Positions 34,292 to 46,882 of a stretch of DNA of 64,000 nt are shown piece by piece. The stretch is from Carettochelys insculpta. Lineage: Eukaryota > Chordata > Testudines > Carettochelyidae. The notes beneath the pieces are model-generated. The model was given only the letters and a program-made list of their open reading frames with translations. It did not search any database and was not told the DNA's origin. The position numbers were made by a program, and so were the translations under genes. The stretch lies in the NCBI RefSeq assembly GCF_033958435.1, contig NC_134147.1, positions 44,262,001 to 44,326,000 of the forward strand. Reading direction: 5' to 3'. Numbering within the stretch: the first letter of the stretch is position 1; every line of letters starts with the position of its first letter.

Positions 34292-34465
34292 CAGTGTTCC
34301 TGCTAATTTTTTCGATCCATGGGTAGAATAAACTTTGTTATGTGCACCACCAATAGAAACACATGCTGCCAGCTGTGACTGGCTGCAGGTGCTCTGCTGT
34401 TCAGCTGGGTGGCACTTGAATTTCTCCTGGGCAGCTGCCCAAGTGCTCAGCTTACAGGGAACGTG
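34292..34465 (+). mobile_element. hAT-like MITE (CAGTGTTCCCT family), copy 3
   Basis: Left end CAGTGTTCCTGCTAATTTTT, right end TTACAGGGAACGTG. Internal words TCGATCCATGGGTAGAATAA and TTTGTTATGTGCACCACC are shared with the copies at 7292 and 14271. Flanks match poorly (about three of eight), so the duplication has decayed or the ends are off by a base or two. Confidence 0.75.
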
Positions 34466-34884
34466 GGATACATGAACAATAATCATGTGTATTGCTTAAG
34501 GGCTTCATCTGGAGGCAAGAGAGTGCTCCCCAGAAATAGACTGGAATGAGGCAATTACAAATGGTGACATGCAGTTAGCAAATACGTTAAACAGAACTTT
34601 TATACCTACCAGATAAATCCCACGGGTTAAGAGGAGGAATCAGGGGAAATGAGTGTACGCCCAAGTCATTAAGGAGGTAGATATTAACAAATACCAGCAT
34701 TCAGCACCTTGTCTAGAACTGGTTGTGACCCTGTGCTCCTCCCATAAACAAAACTTCTCATGGACATCAGTCCATATAGGACAGGCCTCAGGAATGCTCC
34801 ATACTTAGCAGCTCCAGTATTACACAAGAATTATCACAGCTGATCAGCCCCCCAGGTCCATTGGTCTAGTGTCCTTGCCAGAGG

Positions 34885-35030
34885 TTGGAAATGGATAACA
34901 GGAGGGATCACTTAATGATTACCTGTTCTGTCCACTCCCTCTGGGGCATCTGGCATTGTCAGAAGATAGGATTTTGGCCTAGATGGACCTTTGGTCTGAT
35001 TCAGTATGGTGGTTCTTTTGTTCTTCTGGA
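34885..35030 (+). mobile_element. CR1 3' end fragment, turtle type
   Basis: GGATCACTTAATGATTACCT, CCACTCCCTCTGGGGCATCT, AGATGGACCTTTGGTCTGAT and GGTTCTTTTGTTCTT match the 3' end of the CR1 subfamily also seen at 37290-37920 and, inverted, at 2860. The recurrence of the 'GATGGACCTTTGGTCTGA' tail is the main pointer to a turtle. Confidence 0.88.
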
Positions 35031-37289
35031 TTTGGCAGCCTTGCTGGAGGATCAGGCTGCTTCTCTGTGGACTAGAAAGCAGTGGTCCTATTTAACAGAT
35101 GCCTGAAGAGCCTGCAGAGAGGCTTTATGCCCTGAATTCCCTTGCAGAGAAACTTTTCCTTCCTAGCCAGCTGTTGGTGAACATGTTGAGGCTGCAGTCC
35201 CAGGTGGTGAGGAATGAAGAGAGGCAGGATCTGGGAGGTTCATGTTCTGAAAGAATAAGCAAGTCTGGTTCTTGCCAGCCAGGTAAGGCACCTGCTACTG
35301 CTGGGACAGCAGAGCAGAGAAGCCTGGGCAGTCATTCTGGAAGCAGGGCCTGCAGCAGAGCCAGTCTCTGGGCAACCTAATGAGCACAGCTGACCCGCCG
35401 TCAGCCATCTGTTTGGCTACACCACCTAGTTGGTTGGCAGAGTCCCCAGACAACCTCTTAAGCCCTGCAGTTCAGTGGCTGCTCAAAGCATTCTCTCATG
35501 GCTTGCTCCTACCTTGCCTCATTCTAGGTAACCAGGTGCTGACCCTCAGCTCTGCTTCCTGACTCTGGCATCCGGTTCCTGACTCCGGGCTTTTATTCTT
35601 TAATGCCTGTTCCAGTTACTAGGCCTGTCTGCTCACACCCCAACCACTGACAGAGACAAAGATTTCTTGGTGTGTTCTTCTTGCTTGTGTTGCTCTCTGC
35701 TGTCTCAAGGCCTTGCTATATGATTGCACAAGTCTTGACAGCTTCCATGAGGATGCTGAAGCTGATGAGTCTGGAAGAAGCCAATTCACTTTCCTCTTCT
35801 CAGCTTTGCCAACTCGGTCTCTCTTCTTCAGAAAGGCAGCCATGGTGGGTATTGTCTTCTCACTTGACGAAGGCAGTTGAATCACAACAGCCTGGAAAGC
35901 TGTGTAGCAGTGTCACGCGACATCTCCTTTCATGTAACTACCACAGTCATTCATTCATTCATTCCGTACCCAAACAGAAAGCTGGCAGTGACTTCCTCCC
36001 TTCAGTGTTTTTGGATCTGTTCTTGCGTACGTTGTCAGGCCAGGAAAAGCCAGCTTTCATCTGGCCTCACTTTTCAGTTTTTCTTTAAACAGCAATTTTG
36101 GTTTTGGCCTGTTTAACAAATTGATACATCCTCTGCTGCTGTCAGCTGTCACCAAGCCACCTGCTTCATCACCAGGCACTCGCTCAGCGTCGAGCATGGC
36201 TTACAGCCCTGCAGGTGCCAAGTGAATTGCCAGCGAAGACACCCTGAAAGACATCACTTGAAAAGGAAAGGGCCAGTCTATGGATTTCTCGCTGTGTTCT
36301 TCATTTGAAAGCTCGGTTCTATGGTGATGGGACTCTTGTTCTCCCACAGTCTCTTTTCTGTGCTAACATTGGTGGTCTTGTCTAGGAAGTAAGAGTTAAG
36401 GGGGGTTGCTATTTAATGAAATTTTACCCTTATATTTAATGTCTCTCTCAACACAGGCTATCAACAGGAACCTAACATATTACCATACTGGATCACTGCC
36501 TAGCTAGGTATTCCATCTGTGAGAGTGGCGGCAAGTTCAAGAGCTCCCATTAAGGACTAGTCTTTCAGAGGGGAAGAGTCTTTCTAAACCCCTAGCCACT
36601 AACAGATTGGTTTATTAAATTTGAGGATCTGGACCTCTTATACACTTGGGAAAAAATTTAGCTAAAGCATCTCCAGAGAAAGCTCTCATTCTCCCAAATT
36701 TTTTATTTTCCTGGAGCGTACTTATCCCTTACCCTCAACAGGCTGCTGTGACAGGGAGCTCCACAGAGTAAAAAGAACGTATCAGTTTAAAAGTATTTCT
36801 TGAGAGCATAGGGAAAGACTAGCTGGCCTCAATGTCTGTCTACAAAGTATGACATATGAAGTGGTCAATAAAAAGGCAAAGGCAGAATCAGCCAATGCCT
36901 GAGTTAGATACAAAACTTTAGCTGCATTGTCTTAAAAGAGAAGAGGGTTTTTTTGTTTGTTTTTTTGTGGTCACCTATATTGAATTAGTGTCAAATTCCT
37001 GAGTTATGATGATAGATTTGCCACTCACTTAAAGTGTGAACTTGATCAAGCCACTTGGAGTAAAATTCTCAAAAGTACCTTAGTGATTTAGGGGCTTAAG
37101 TACTATTTGACTTTCAATAATTACTCCCGTTATTTTAAAACACAACTAAAAGAGGCAAAGAGAAACACAGCTGCAGTTCAGGGGACAGATAAAATCCTCA
37201 GTTACAATGAATGTTAGGGCCCTTCCGTAAACATGACACTTGTGGAGGAAAAAAGTTAAATTGCAGGTAAAACTAAGCATGGTGGGTCT
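35031..37289. other. Unique DNA, possibly old repeats
   Basis: 35060-35650 is GC-richer with an internal echo (GACTCTGGCATCCGGTTCCT, GACTCCGGGCTTTT) that suggests an unrecognised old element. A CATT run lies near 35948-35962. 37056-37115 (AAAATTCTCAAAAGTACC, TTAGTGATTTAGGGGCTTAAG) resembles one arm of a palindromic reptile MITE. No exon found. Confidence 0.4.
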
Positions 37290-37920
37290 AAAATGGTATT
37301 CCCACACCTTGAATACTGTATACAGATGTAATCAACTCATCTCATAAAAGATATCTTGGTGCTGGAAATAGTTCAGAAAGGGGCAACAAAAGTGATTAAG
37401 GGTTTGGAACAGCTGCCATATGAGGAGAGATTAAAAAGACACAGATTTTTCATCTTAGAAAAGAGGAAACTAAGGGAGACACGACAGGATTCTAAAATCA
37501 TGACTGTTGTGGAGAAAGTGAACGAGGAGACGTTATTTACTTGTTCCTATAACACAACAACCAGGGCTCAACAAAAGAAATTAAAAAACAAACCAAAGGA
37601 AGTATTTCTTCATGCAATGCACAGTTAACCTGTGGAACTCCTTGCCAGAGGATGTTGCAAGGATCAGGGCCTTAACAGGGTTCAGAAAAGAGCTAAATAC
37701 ATCCATGGAGGATGGGTGCATCAACGTCTATTAGCCGAGATGGGTAGAAATAGTGTCCCCAGCCTCTGTTTGTCAGAAGCTGGGAAGAGGTGACAGGGGA
37801 GGAATCACTTGATGATTACCTGTTCTGATCATTCTCTCTGGGGCACCTGCCACTGGTCACTGTTGGAAGACAGGATACTGGGTTAGATGGACCTTTGGTC
37901 TGAACCAATCTTGCCATTTT
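37290..37920 (+). mobile_element. CR1 LINE 3' region, turtle type
   Basis: Runs from the decayed RT end (ACACCTTGAATACTGTATAC, near 37308) to the tail GATGGACCTTTGGTCTGAAC (37889). The frame at 37356-37628 contains [18 protein letters not shown] and [10 protein letters not shown], the typical post-RT CR1 text. Internal words GAACTCCTTGCCAGAGGATG and GGATCAGGGCCTTAACAGGG are in CR1 order. Confidence 0.9.
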
Positions 37921-38606
37921 TAAAAGTCACTCGGTCTTTCCTCCCCTTTGAGGGCCTAGGTTTCTGCCCTGCTTCCACTGAGAGTCTGGCAGATGACAGC
38001 AGTTTTAGGTTCTGGCTGTGACTCAATAGAGCCCCACCGGTAGAGGCTGCCAAAGGAACACACTGATTCTGCTGAACCTCAAACCCCTGCTGGCCTTGAC
38101 CAATTTTTAGGATGTACCTCCAGCTCCTGGGAGGTCTTTCACCACATTACTCTGCCACTGGCACCACGAGGGACTCAAGTCCATGGGGTGTGGTGGACCT
38201 CCACACAATACACTTAACTTTTAGACATCACAATATTTGGCAGACTTTTATGTTAGCAGGAAAAGAGATTTCATTGTGTGTCTTTTTTCTCCTTTGTGAT
38301 TATTTACACTCTTCTGGTTTGTTTTCAGTCTGTGTTTACATATTTCCAGCTTTACACTATTTTCATTACTGATATTCTAAAAATAGGTATTTCCCAGAAG
38401 ACCATTGTGGAAACATTCTTCCTTGGTTCAAATACCTTCCTCTACATTTTTATTTGGCTGCTGATGACAAAGCTAACATGTTGAACAACTTGATGAGGCT
38501 TCCAAAGATGATTTCACCATCTTTTCCTTCATCTCTTTGTAAATCTGGAGAATCTGGTTGCCTCTGGCAAGGCACATGAAATTTTTTCTTTCTTTACCTG
38601 ATAGAC

Positions 38607-38914
38607 CAGTGTTTCTCAAACTTTTTGGCCCAGAGCCCAACCTGGCCAATGCAAACCTTTCTGCAGACCACCAGCAAATCACCATGAGGACAAAATGCAT
38701 TCGCTTATCTTTAAATACCTTAAATAATAAACAATTCCTATTAGTGTATTGAAGCATAAAGATGTAGATATGAAACTTCAATATAAGGTGGGGCGAGTGC
38801 AGGGCAGGAGACAAGAGTAGGTTCCCTGTTGCAGGAAGGCAGGGAATGGCAAGTCTCTCCGCAAGACTGTTGAGGACCACCCGTGGTCCCCGGACCACAC
38901 TTTGAGAACCGCTG
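38607..38914 (+). mobile_element. hAT/Charlie-like MITE with clear inverted ends
   Basis: Starts CAGTGTTTCTCAAACTTTTT and ends ACACTTTGAGAACCGCTG, reverse complement CAGCGGTTCTCAAAGTGT. CAGNGGTTCTCAAACTTT is the hallmark terminus of hAT-Charlie-type elements. Flanks TGATAGAC and CAAGAGAC agree at five of eight positions, as expected for a decayed 8-bp duplication. The 308-bp body is AT-rich and non-coding. Confidence 0.85.
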
Positions 38915-39774
38915 CAAGAGACAACCTTCAGAACCTTCCGCTCCTAATGATCACTTTAAGTAGAAAAAAAATCGGTGCAAAAGGCAACATTATAGCAGGT
39001 ATTCACTTGACAAATGTAATGCTGTGGACATGTATTTCAAAAAGTGGAGTAGAGGCTTGTATACAAACAAAACATGTACTTGCAAGGTATTTCGGGCATA
39101 GCGCAATCTCATCATCATCCTAGAACCCAAAAACTGAGCATGTTTTCTGTGTCAGAGCAGTGCCTGTAATTGACTTCGGATGACTAATGCTAAGACCACG
39201 TGTGTCTGCCAGATGCCAGGCTGGTTAGACAGTGGGACCAGAGACATTAGTCTGTTCTGGCTCTAAGCAGTTGACTTTTGTTAGTGGACACATGTCTAAA
39301 AGTTAGCATTTAGCTACCCTTTCAGCTTCTTGAAACTATCTTGTCTAATTTGGAACATGAACCAATTTGGAGTGTTGGTTTAATAGTCGTTAGAATATGG
39401 ATTACAGGAGCCTGATACTTCTCATACACATGCTTAATTGCATCTGTGCAAACAATCTTGTCCTCCCATCAGACTACTTACTTGTGCAAAGTTGATTATT
39501 TGCATGACAGGGGCCCAAGTTCCAAAGAAACTGCCTTCGGAAACAGTAATCAAATGGTGTGCAGGGATTTATCATGGATGGTGATGCCTAATAAAGTGAG
39601 GGCAATAGTTGTGAGGATGCTCCATTCATACTGATCTGTGTGTTGGAAAATATTGTGTATGACCTGTGGTCATTCTGAAGGTCGTACCCATAAGTGCTGT
39701 TGTAGTCTTTGGTATTTATTTGACCCATACTACTGTGGTATCTGAGCATTTCACTATGGTGACTGTATTTGTCT
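38915..39774. other. Unique DNA, nothing recognised
   Basis: No repeats or coding signals recognised. Confidence 0.4.
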
Positions 39775-39855
39775 TGCCCTAACCCCTATGAGGAAGGGAG
39801 TTACTACTATTCCTATCTTACAGGTGGAGAAATAGAGGCACAGAATATGGAGGAC
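39775..39855 (-). mobile_element. MIR SINE fragment
   Basis: CCTATGAGGAAGGGAGTTAC, TATTCCTATCTTACAGGTGG and AGAAATAGAGGCACAGAAT match antisense MIR core text. Confidence 0.7.
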
Positions 39856-39867
39856 AGATTATCAGTG

Positions 39868-39995
39868 CTGCGTAGGTGCTTAAAGACATAGCTAGGTGCC
39901 AAGTGGGATTTCCCAGATACAAGTTGGAGTGAAACACCCAGACATTTTAGAATCCCACTAGGTGCCAATCTGTATCTTCAAACACCCAAAAGCCT
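39868..39995. mobile_element. Palindromic MITE (AGGTGCCTA type)
   Basis: GGTGCTTAAAGACATAGCTA, then GGTGCCAAGTGGGATTT (39875-39912), pairs in inverse with AATCCCACTAGGTGCCAATC, then TGTATCTTCAAACACCC (39950-39988), so the unit is a long hairpin. It is followed by CCTTTGAAAATCTTTGCCTG. Such AGGTGCCTA/TAGGCACCT hairpins are common short repeats in turtles and crocodilians. Confidence 0.65.
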
Positions 39996-42849
39996 TTGAA
40001 AATCTTTGCCTGGGTGACTTACCAGATGTTACACAGGAAGTTTGAAGCAAAACAGGAATAGAATTCATTTTCTAAGTAGCAGGCACATCATCTACCCTTT
40101 GGGACAGTCTTCTTCTGAGCATCCACTTGGATACAGTTACCCAGTAATGTCTTATCCAGGGGCAGAATTATTTATTGAGGAAACTTTCAGACTGCTGTGT
40201 ACCAAAAATCAAGAAGTAAGGAGAGGCCGGTTAAAGTGCCTGGTCCATCTCCTCTGCCGAAGCAGGATTATGCCTGAAAGCTCCAACCAGCATGAAAATA
40301 TTTGAAATGCAAGGACAGAGTCTCCGAAAACCTTCTCATGTGCAAATTAATATTTTTAAATACCAAATGGGAGTATTTTTATGTGTTTACCTTTCTAAGA
40401 AACCCTCCACTGGTCCTTCCAGAAATTCAACTGTGGCTCCTTATTTTACAAAGTCTTTTCTTCTTTCTAAAAACAGGAACCGATTTTTAAAGCCTTTATT
40501 AGTAAACAGTTTATATTTTTGCAGCGATGTAGTCAACCTAAGTAGCAACTTAACTTTCCCTTCACTTAAGAAACCATTTACTTCTGCAGCTGCTGTCTCT
40601 GGGAGGATGGATTCAAATTCCAGGGAATTCCATAGAAGTTTTCTCATTGATTCAATGGGCTTTGGGCTGATCCCAGTGTCTCTTTTAGTGGTAATCCATT
40701 CATCAATGTAGGTTACCAGTTCCCACGCACACTCGGCACCTGAGCTTCAGAGGCTATGGACTTTGTTGTAGCCCCTATTAGGAGGCCTGGCTCTTTAGCA
40801 AGCTGTAAGCTACTCTCCGGAGAACTCCTGTTCAATGCCTAACGAATCAAGCAAGATGGCAGCTCTGTTTGCTCATCTGTGAAGTGAGTTCAGACCCCCA
40901 TAAACAGGAGCCCTATTCATCACTGTCCTGAAGTCCCTTTGAGATCACAAGGGGTCCACAGGGCAGAGAGATGGGCCCTGTGATGGGATCTTTAGTCCAT
41001 GTTAGCCTCTCCAGCTGGCAAAGTGGTGAGCTGCACCTGGAGGAGGAGCCAGGGAGCAATGAGGACTAATTTCAGGATGAAGCTCACCTGGACAGAATCA
41101 GGTCGTACTTGTATAAAGCCAGGTAGCTGAGGCTAGAATGGGGCTGCAGGAAAGTGGTGTGTGGATGTTCTCTTTGAGATTAGTAGTAGAAAGGAGGTTG
41201 ATGTGGAGCAAAGGGAGTTCTCGGGGGAGGATGGAGAAGTATCCTGTCAGAGGAAATGTAGGAAGCACAATTGCAATGAGTGGGACAGTGCAGACGCTGG
41301 CTGCTGGTTGTAGGGTTCCTGGCCTGGATACCAGAGAAGAGTGCAAGGACGGGTTCCCGAAACCGGCCTGGGGAAGTGGCAATATTGAGAGGCAGTGAGT
41401 TGGAGAGTTGCCTGAGATAGTTGATCTAGAAAGAATTTGATACTCTGCTCTGGAAGGGGAAAACTAGTGACCAGGCCAGAGAGTCAAGCCACGGAGAAGG
41501 AACAGCCAAGTCCTGAGAGAGAGCTGGAGGGAGGGAAGAGGAGTCAGACTGGCAGAGCTAAGCTCCAGCCATGGCCACAGGCAGGCATTACAGTGGTGAG
41601 TAGAGCACCCTGTGACAGGACCCTGGGGATATCCCTGCTTCAGGGAGTGGCTGCTCTGTCTCAGCAGCCGCCCCAGGAGCAAAGGGATTTGAGGAGTGAA
41701 AAAGAGGTGGAGAAGGGAAGAGATGTGTCTAGACGCTGTCTCCCTGGCAGGACTAAGAGGAGGTATAACGTGGAAAAATTGGACCAATCCAAGCAAAGTT
41801 AAAATAGAGGCTGAACCTCAGTAAGTATTTCCTAGCAGCCAGGTTACCAGGCTGGGTGTATCCTGGCTAGGGGATTGATGGAAGGGCCACCGCCGGGGTC
41901 ATTTGGTTTGGACAAAACACTCCAGAACACTCTCCAGGCAATAACCCTGCACTGGTAGGGCCTAGGCTAGATGATTTCCTTGGCCCTGCCTGGCTCTGGG
42001 CTCTGTGCTAGCTGTAACACGAGAGGTGGAAATGTCGCCTTTCCCTTTACTCTCGTCTCTTCTGTCGTCCTCCTGCCTCCGTTCGCTTCTGTTCTCTCTC
42101 CTGGGGCATCTGGGCCCAGCCTGGCTGCTTGAAGGCTTCTTGCTTCTCTCTCTTCACTAAGAAGGGAAGTTTCCCTTTAGGAAAGGGCATAGAAGTTCCT
42201 GTCTTCCGGACTGTGCTGCTTCTGTTACTATTAATGTTGCACTATTATCTCATCACTGCTGCTCAGATTTCTGCCTCATGGCTGAGGGAACAGAGCCAGC
42301 TGTCCTGAATACATCCTCCTAATCCTCTAGCATGGGGAGGGGAACCTTTTTTTGGGTTGAGGGCTGCTGTCCCACAGAAAAATCAGTTGGGGTCCGCACA
42401 AGTGAGAACAACAACAACAAAAAACCTCATTAGTGTGACTCCTGACTGAGACACCTCATTCCTGTGCCACTCCAGCTCCACGGGGGTTGGGGCAGAAGTG
42501 GGAGAGAAGGAAGACCAAGGTTCAGGGTTTCCCCAAGGCTGGATTAGTTGTTTTGCCTGTGTCTTTGCAGAGCCCATCTCTTCCATTCACCCACTTTACC
42601 CTCTGCTCCCCTGTGGCTGGAAGCAGCTTGTCCATTCCTGCCTGCATAGTGTTGAAAGCCGGCTAACGCTTCCAAGACCACATCGGGATTGTGGGAACAG
42701 CAGGGATACATCCTGAGCAATTGTATATCTCCCTAATTTCATATAGAACCTCTGAGATAAAACACCAGCTCCAGTGTCCCTGCCTGTCTTGATTTCACTG
42801 CAAGACCCAGGACATCTGGAGCTTTTCTCAAAGCCCCTGCTCTTGGAGT
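39996..42849. other. Unique DNA, no gene supported
   Basis: 40980-41830 is purine-rich and GC-richer, with complementary open frames on both strands but no recognisable product. Near 42335-42400, GGGGAGGGGAACCTTTTTTT and GAAAAATCAGTTGGGGTCCG look like one end of a hAT-type repeat. An (AAC)n run lies at 42408-42420. Confidence 0.4.
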
Positions 42850-43155
42850 CATGTGATCATAGACCCATAGATTCTAAGGAGAAATGGGACCTTAGATCAT
42901 CTGCTCCATCCTCCTTCCCCAAAATAATTTCTAGACACGATATTTTAGAAAAAACTGTTTGATCTTGATTTAAAATAGCCAGAAATGGACATTCCACCAT
43001 GACCCTTGACAAATTATTCCAATAGCTAATTATTCACTATTAAAAGTATATCCACTATTTTCAGTCTGGATTTATCTAGCTATATTATTAACTATTTGTT
43101 CCCCATGTAGGTAGATATAGACTTTGATCAAGCTGATCCTTAACTAGCCCTTTAA

Positions 43156-43451
43156 GGCCAAGTCCACACCGGGGAATAAGTTTGAATTAAGATATGCAAC
43201 TTGGGCCATGCTAATTGCCAAGCTGGAGTCGCTGCACCTTGATTCAAACTTTGGGGCTCTCCCCACAGTGTGAGGTGGGTTGGAGAAACGCTCCCACCAA
43301 CTTTCCTTTCCCCTTGTGACTGTGAGGCGCACCGGAGTCGGCAGCAGCCCTTTCAGCATTTGATTTAGCGCATCCCCTACCAGACACGCTAAATTGAACC
43401 CTGCAGATTGACCTCCGGCGCGTCGATCGGTGGGTAAGTATTGATGTGCCC
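43156..43451. mobile_element. Harbinger-like MITE with TAA duplication, nested in CR1
   Basis: The 296-bp insert starts GGCCAAGTCCACACC and ends AGTATTGATGTGCCC, inverted repeats in their outer bases. It is flanked by a perfect TAA on both sides (43153-43155 and 43452-43454). A 3-bp TWA duplication is the hallmark of PIF/Harbinger. The interior contains AATTGAACCCTGCAGATTGA and GGCGCGTCGATCGGTGGG, shared in style with the element at 56256. Confidence 0.8.
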
Positions 43452-43508
43452 TAAGGGAAATAGCTTAACCTCGTCAAGTCTCTTACTTCGAGGAAGGTTT
43501 TTAACCTT

Positions 43509-43769
43509 TTACTCATTCTCATAGCTGCTCTCTTGAGCCCTCTCCAGTTTGTCAAAAATCCGTCTGGAATGGTGGGCGCCAGCACGTGGCTGCCCCAGTG
43601 CCGAATGCAGAGGTAAAATTACCTGGCTGCTCCTCCTGGAGAGTCTCCTGTTTATCCACCCCAAGAGGGCATTAGCTCTTTTGGCCACAGGGTTACGTTG
43701 GGAGCTCATGTCCAGTTGATCACCGCCCAATCTTTTGCAGCCATTGCTCCTCAAGATAGAGTTTCCCAT
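43509..43769 (-). pseudogene. CR1 reverse-transcriptase C-terminal fragment
   Basis: The minus-strand frame reads KRANALLGWINRRLSRRS, then QVILPLHSALG, then a gap where the usual '[11 protein letters not shown]' block is altered, then FDKLERAQE. These are the CR1 RT terminal blocks in the normal order. No catalytic motif is present. It belongs to the interrupted CR1 copy that contains it. Confidence 0.82.
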
Positions 43770-43864
43770 CTCCTAAGTATGGCCTGCTGCTTTATTCCTA
43801 AACGGATGCTTATGCATTTAACCATATGGGCACAAGCCTGCATAGCTGCCTGTGCCCAGCTGAT

Positions 43865-43965
43865 GCTGAGTCGGTGACCGGGTGTCCCGTTTTTAAAGGG
43901 ACTCCCGTATTTAAGCCCTCCTGCAGATGTCCCGACTTTTGTTTAAAAAAGGGCAAATTGTGCTG
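43865..43965. mobile_element. Short 'GTGTCCCG' repeat
   Basis: GTGACCGGGTGTCCCGTTTT and AAAGGGACTCCCGTATTTAA, then GATGTCCCGACTTTTG, resemble a short reptile repeat that begins with 'GGTGACCAGATGTCCCGATT' and repeats the CCCGATTTT word. Boundaries uncertain. Confidence 0.45.
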
Positions 43966-45265
43966 TAGTTCCTGTCTCCCCCCTCCCATCAGTACCAGTG
44001 GGTCCCACTGCCGGCCAGATCCCTGCTCACCACCTGCACGCCCACCAGCGGTGAGTTGGGGGTCCAGTGGCTGACGATGGGGATGAGTGTGCAAGGTGTG
44101 TGGTTGGGCAAAGCTGCAGTGTGCAGGGCCAGCTGCTCCCCCTGCTGGTCCATTACCCCAGTAGACCAGGCTCCCACCCCTGCTTCCAGGCAGCACAGGC
44201 TGCTTTCTGAGGTGGCTGGTGAGCGTGGGCAGGCAGTGGGCAGTTACTTGTCATCTCCGCTGCCAACCCATCGGCCCTTGACATGCTGTCCCACCCCCTG
44301 CTCCTGCTGCACCTCATGGCCTGCTTCCGGAGCTGTATGGAGAGTTAGCCCCTGGTTGGATCATTCAGCTCACCAACAGCCTGGCTGGCAGGCTCCTTCC
44401 TCGCCGCACGGCCCCTGGCTGGGCTGGCTCTCAGGGAGAGATCACGACCCTCTGGCCAGGGGTGCTGGCCAAGGGGAGCCAAGCCCTGCATGTGCCAAAG
44501 CCTCACACAGTGCTGGCACCCACCACCCCTCTGCTAGCCTCTGGCGATGTGGGGAGGAAGCTATTTCTAGCCTGTTTGTGCCCTGGCCCTTCAGGTCCCC
44601 AGGCAGGACCTATCTCTTCACTTGCTGCCCCCACCCCACATCCTGCCCCCAGGGAGTGTGGGGCTGCGCTGTCCCCTTGACACTATCTCTGCTGGGCTGC
44701 CTCTGACTGGATTCACTGAAGCCCCTGCAGTCAGCTTCCCTGAACCCTGGTGCTCAATAAACTCTTCCTACTTGTGCTGTAGCCAGGAGACAGGAGGCGG
44801 CTGAGTTATGTTGGTGGCCAGCAGCAGCCTGAAGGCGATAACTGCCTTTCTGCACTGCGCAGGCAGGAAGGGACAAGCTGCCTCCAGCCACGAGGCAGGA
44901 GGGAAGAGATGGCCTCTGGAAAACACAGGGCAGGTCATCCCTACTCCGACCCATATCTGCTGTGGCCAGAAGCAGCTCCCATCTCCTCCCTCCTGCACCG
45001 TGCTGAAAACTGCTGCTTGCCAGAGTCTGGGTGCGAACCCAGACAGAAATCTGGGCAGGAAGGCCAGTGACCCTGTGTGCCCCCGCCCCGCCCACCACAC
45101 GTGTTGCCTTGAGAAGATGTGGTAGCAGGTACCAGAAGAAGTGGGTTCATCCCTGGGCCCAGCCAAGCATGGAGGGTGGAGAGCACTGGGCAGGGAGGGT
45201 CAGTTGGGTCAGGTCAGGCCAGGCAGTCACCCAATCCCCACGTGAGAGGTGTGTGGGATTGTGTG
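43966..45265. other. GC-rich unique or low-copy DNA
   Basis: C/G-rich stretch with open frames on all sides (the longest is 216 codons at 44056-44706), which is expected by composition. A CAATAAACTCTTCC word at 44754-44767 could be a polyadenylation signal or chance. I recognise no protein family or repeat. Confidence 0.35.
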
Positions 45266-46882
45266 TTTGGGATTGTGTGTGTGTGTGCCACCTATCTGGT
45301 CATCTTAGTTCTGGTGGCATCATGGGGCGACTAGTATCAGGAGGGGATAGTCATGAATCTTTGTGGCATTGGGTTCTAAAACCTCAATTGCAGCTGATGA
45401 GTTCTGATGGAGAATGGCCCCAGACAGCAAAGGCCTAATGCATTGAATACAAGGGAATCTCAGCAGATGCAAGTTCTTGGCTGAATTGTGGCCAGTATTT
45501 GGATTTTACTCTTTTATAATACAAGGCCTGCTGGTGTGTTTAGATTTGCTGTGTTACACTCTGCACACCGAGGCAGCAAAACTTAGGAAGGGAAAGAAAG
45601 AAAGCAAGAAACTTCCCTGCTTCTACAGTTCATGCTGTTCTTCTAAATGATTTATAAATAAGTCTACTGTAGCCAGTGTTTGGATTTGGGCTGCTTCTCT
45701 GTTCCAGTTTTCAAGGCTTCTCTGGCAGTACAGGTCAGCAGGACTCCCGCCACTATTGAAGTGAGGAGGCAGAGGGAGCTAACCCAGCAATCAGAGACCA
45801 ATTAAAATATAATTCCTGTAAATATGCACGTATTCACAAGTGATGCATAATGCCAGTCCAGTACCCCTAATAAATACAACTGGAGGAGGAAACTGAGTCC
45901 TCTATCCTGCCTCTCAGTCCTCTTCCAACTCCTTTTCATTAACTGATCCCAGCTCTCTTTTCCTCCACCCTTTTAAAGAGATCACTATGCACGTTATCTG
46001 GGATTCCTGCAATACTGTGGACTGTTAAACAACACAAACCACATACTTTGCCCTATACAAAGTTGCCAGGAAACCTCTCAATTCGTTTTGGAGCTGATCT
46101 CATGCTTATCCTCCCTATAGTCTGCATCCAAAACACACATGGCTCCTTTTTTTTCTCTAATAAACCCATTACAGAGAGGAACACTCTGTTCAGTGAGGGT
46201 TTTTTTTTTTCTGATTAATAGCTATTCAGATAACACTATGGCTTGACTTCAAATATATTTGAATTTTTTAAATTCTGGAAAATATTACCTCTCCTGCCTC
46301 TGACTTAATGTTTCAATAGCCTTTTGGCCATCAGTGTAATCAAATATGGCCAATTAGTATCTACAACCACAGGGTGGGGGAATAGTTTAAAAAATCAGAT
46401 TACTATATTAAACATTTTAACCCCACTTAATGGGATTCTTCAGTTTTTAATCACACAGTGAAATATGAGTAGACCAATTTAAGCAGCCTTTAAAAGTATG
46501 ATGTCATTCTGTCTCTGCATGGGGCAAATGAGCCACAGATAAACACCTTCCAAAAGCCTTTAGGCAAAAGGAAATAATCCTTCAAGTACACATGCGTGGT
46601 TCTTAGTATCTAAGCTTCTTTCTGTAGTTTGCATAGGAGGGCTTGTCAAACTGATCAAGCAGAGAATTTCTGAAAGGTTGGAAACAGACAGAGAGGAGAG
46701 TGGTGGGTTTAAATTGGGATGAGCAAACTTTAAACTGCCATGCCCAAATACTGTTTTTGATTGATTTGTTTTGATTAGTATTATCTGAAACTCCTGCATG
46801 CTCAGAACAGGGCTGAAAACCTTGATTCAAAATAGCATCATGAAAAAGAAGGTTTCCACATCTATCATGAACATTATGTGAC
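45266..46882. other. Unique DNA, nothing recognised
   Basis: Begins with a short (TG)n tract near 45276-45289, then AT-rich sequence with no supported features. Confidence 0.45.

Larger units (their letters stand above)
42850..43828 (-). mobile_element. CR1 LINE fragment, minus strand, split by a Harbinger-like MITE
   Basis: Begins with the antisense 3' end (ATCATAGACCCATAGATTCT at 42857, GGGACCTTAGATCATCTGC) and runs through CCACCATGACCCTTGACAAA and TTGTTCCCCATGTAGGTAGA to 43152. It resumes at 43455 with CATTCTCATAGCTGCTCTC, GCATTAGCTCTTTTGGCCAC, GGGAGCTCATGTCCAGTTGA and CTCCTAAGTATGGCCTGCTG. The reading is continuous across the insert, so the MITE is younger than the LINE. Confidence 0.88.

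Noticed and set aside
44056..44706. 216-codon open frame on the plus strand
   Set aside because: Lies in a C/G-rich stretch where stops are rare in all frames; no domain or codon pattern.
44750..44770. CAATAAACTC as a gene's polyadenylation signal
   Set aside because: A single hexamer with no upstream exon or terminal coding sequence.
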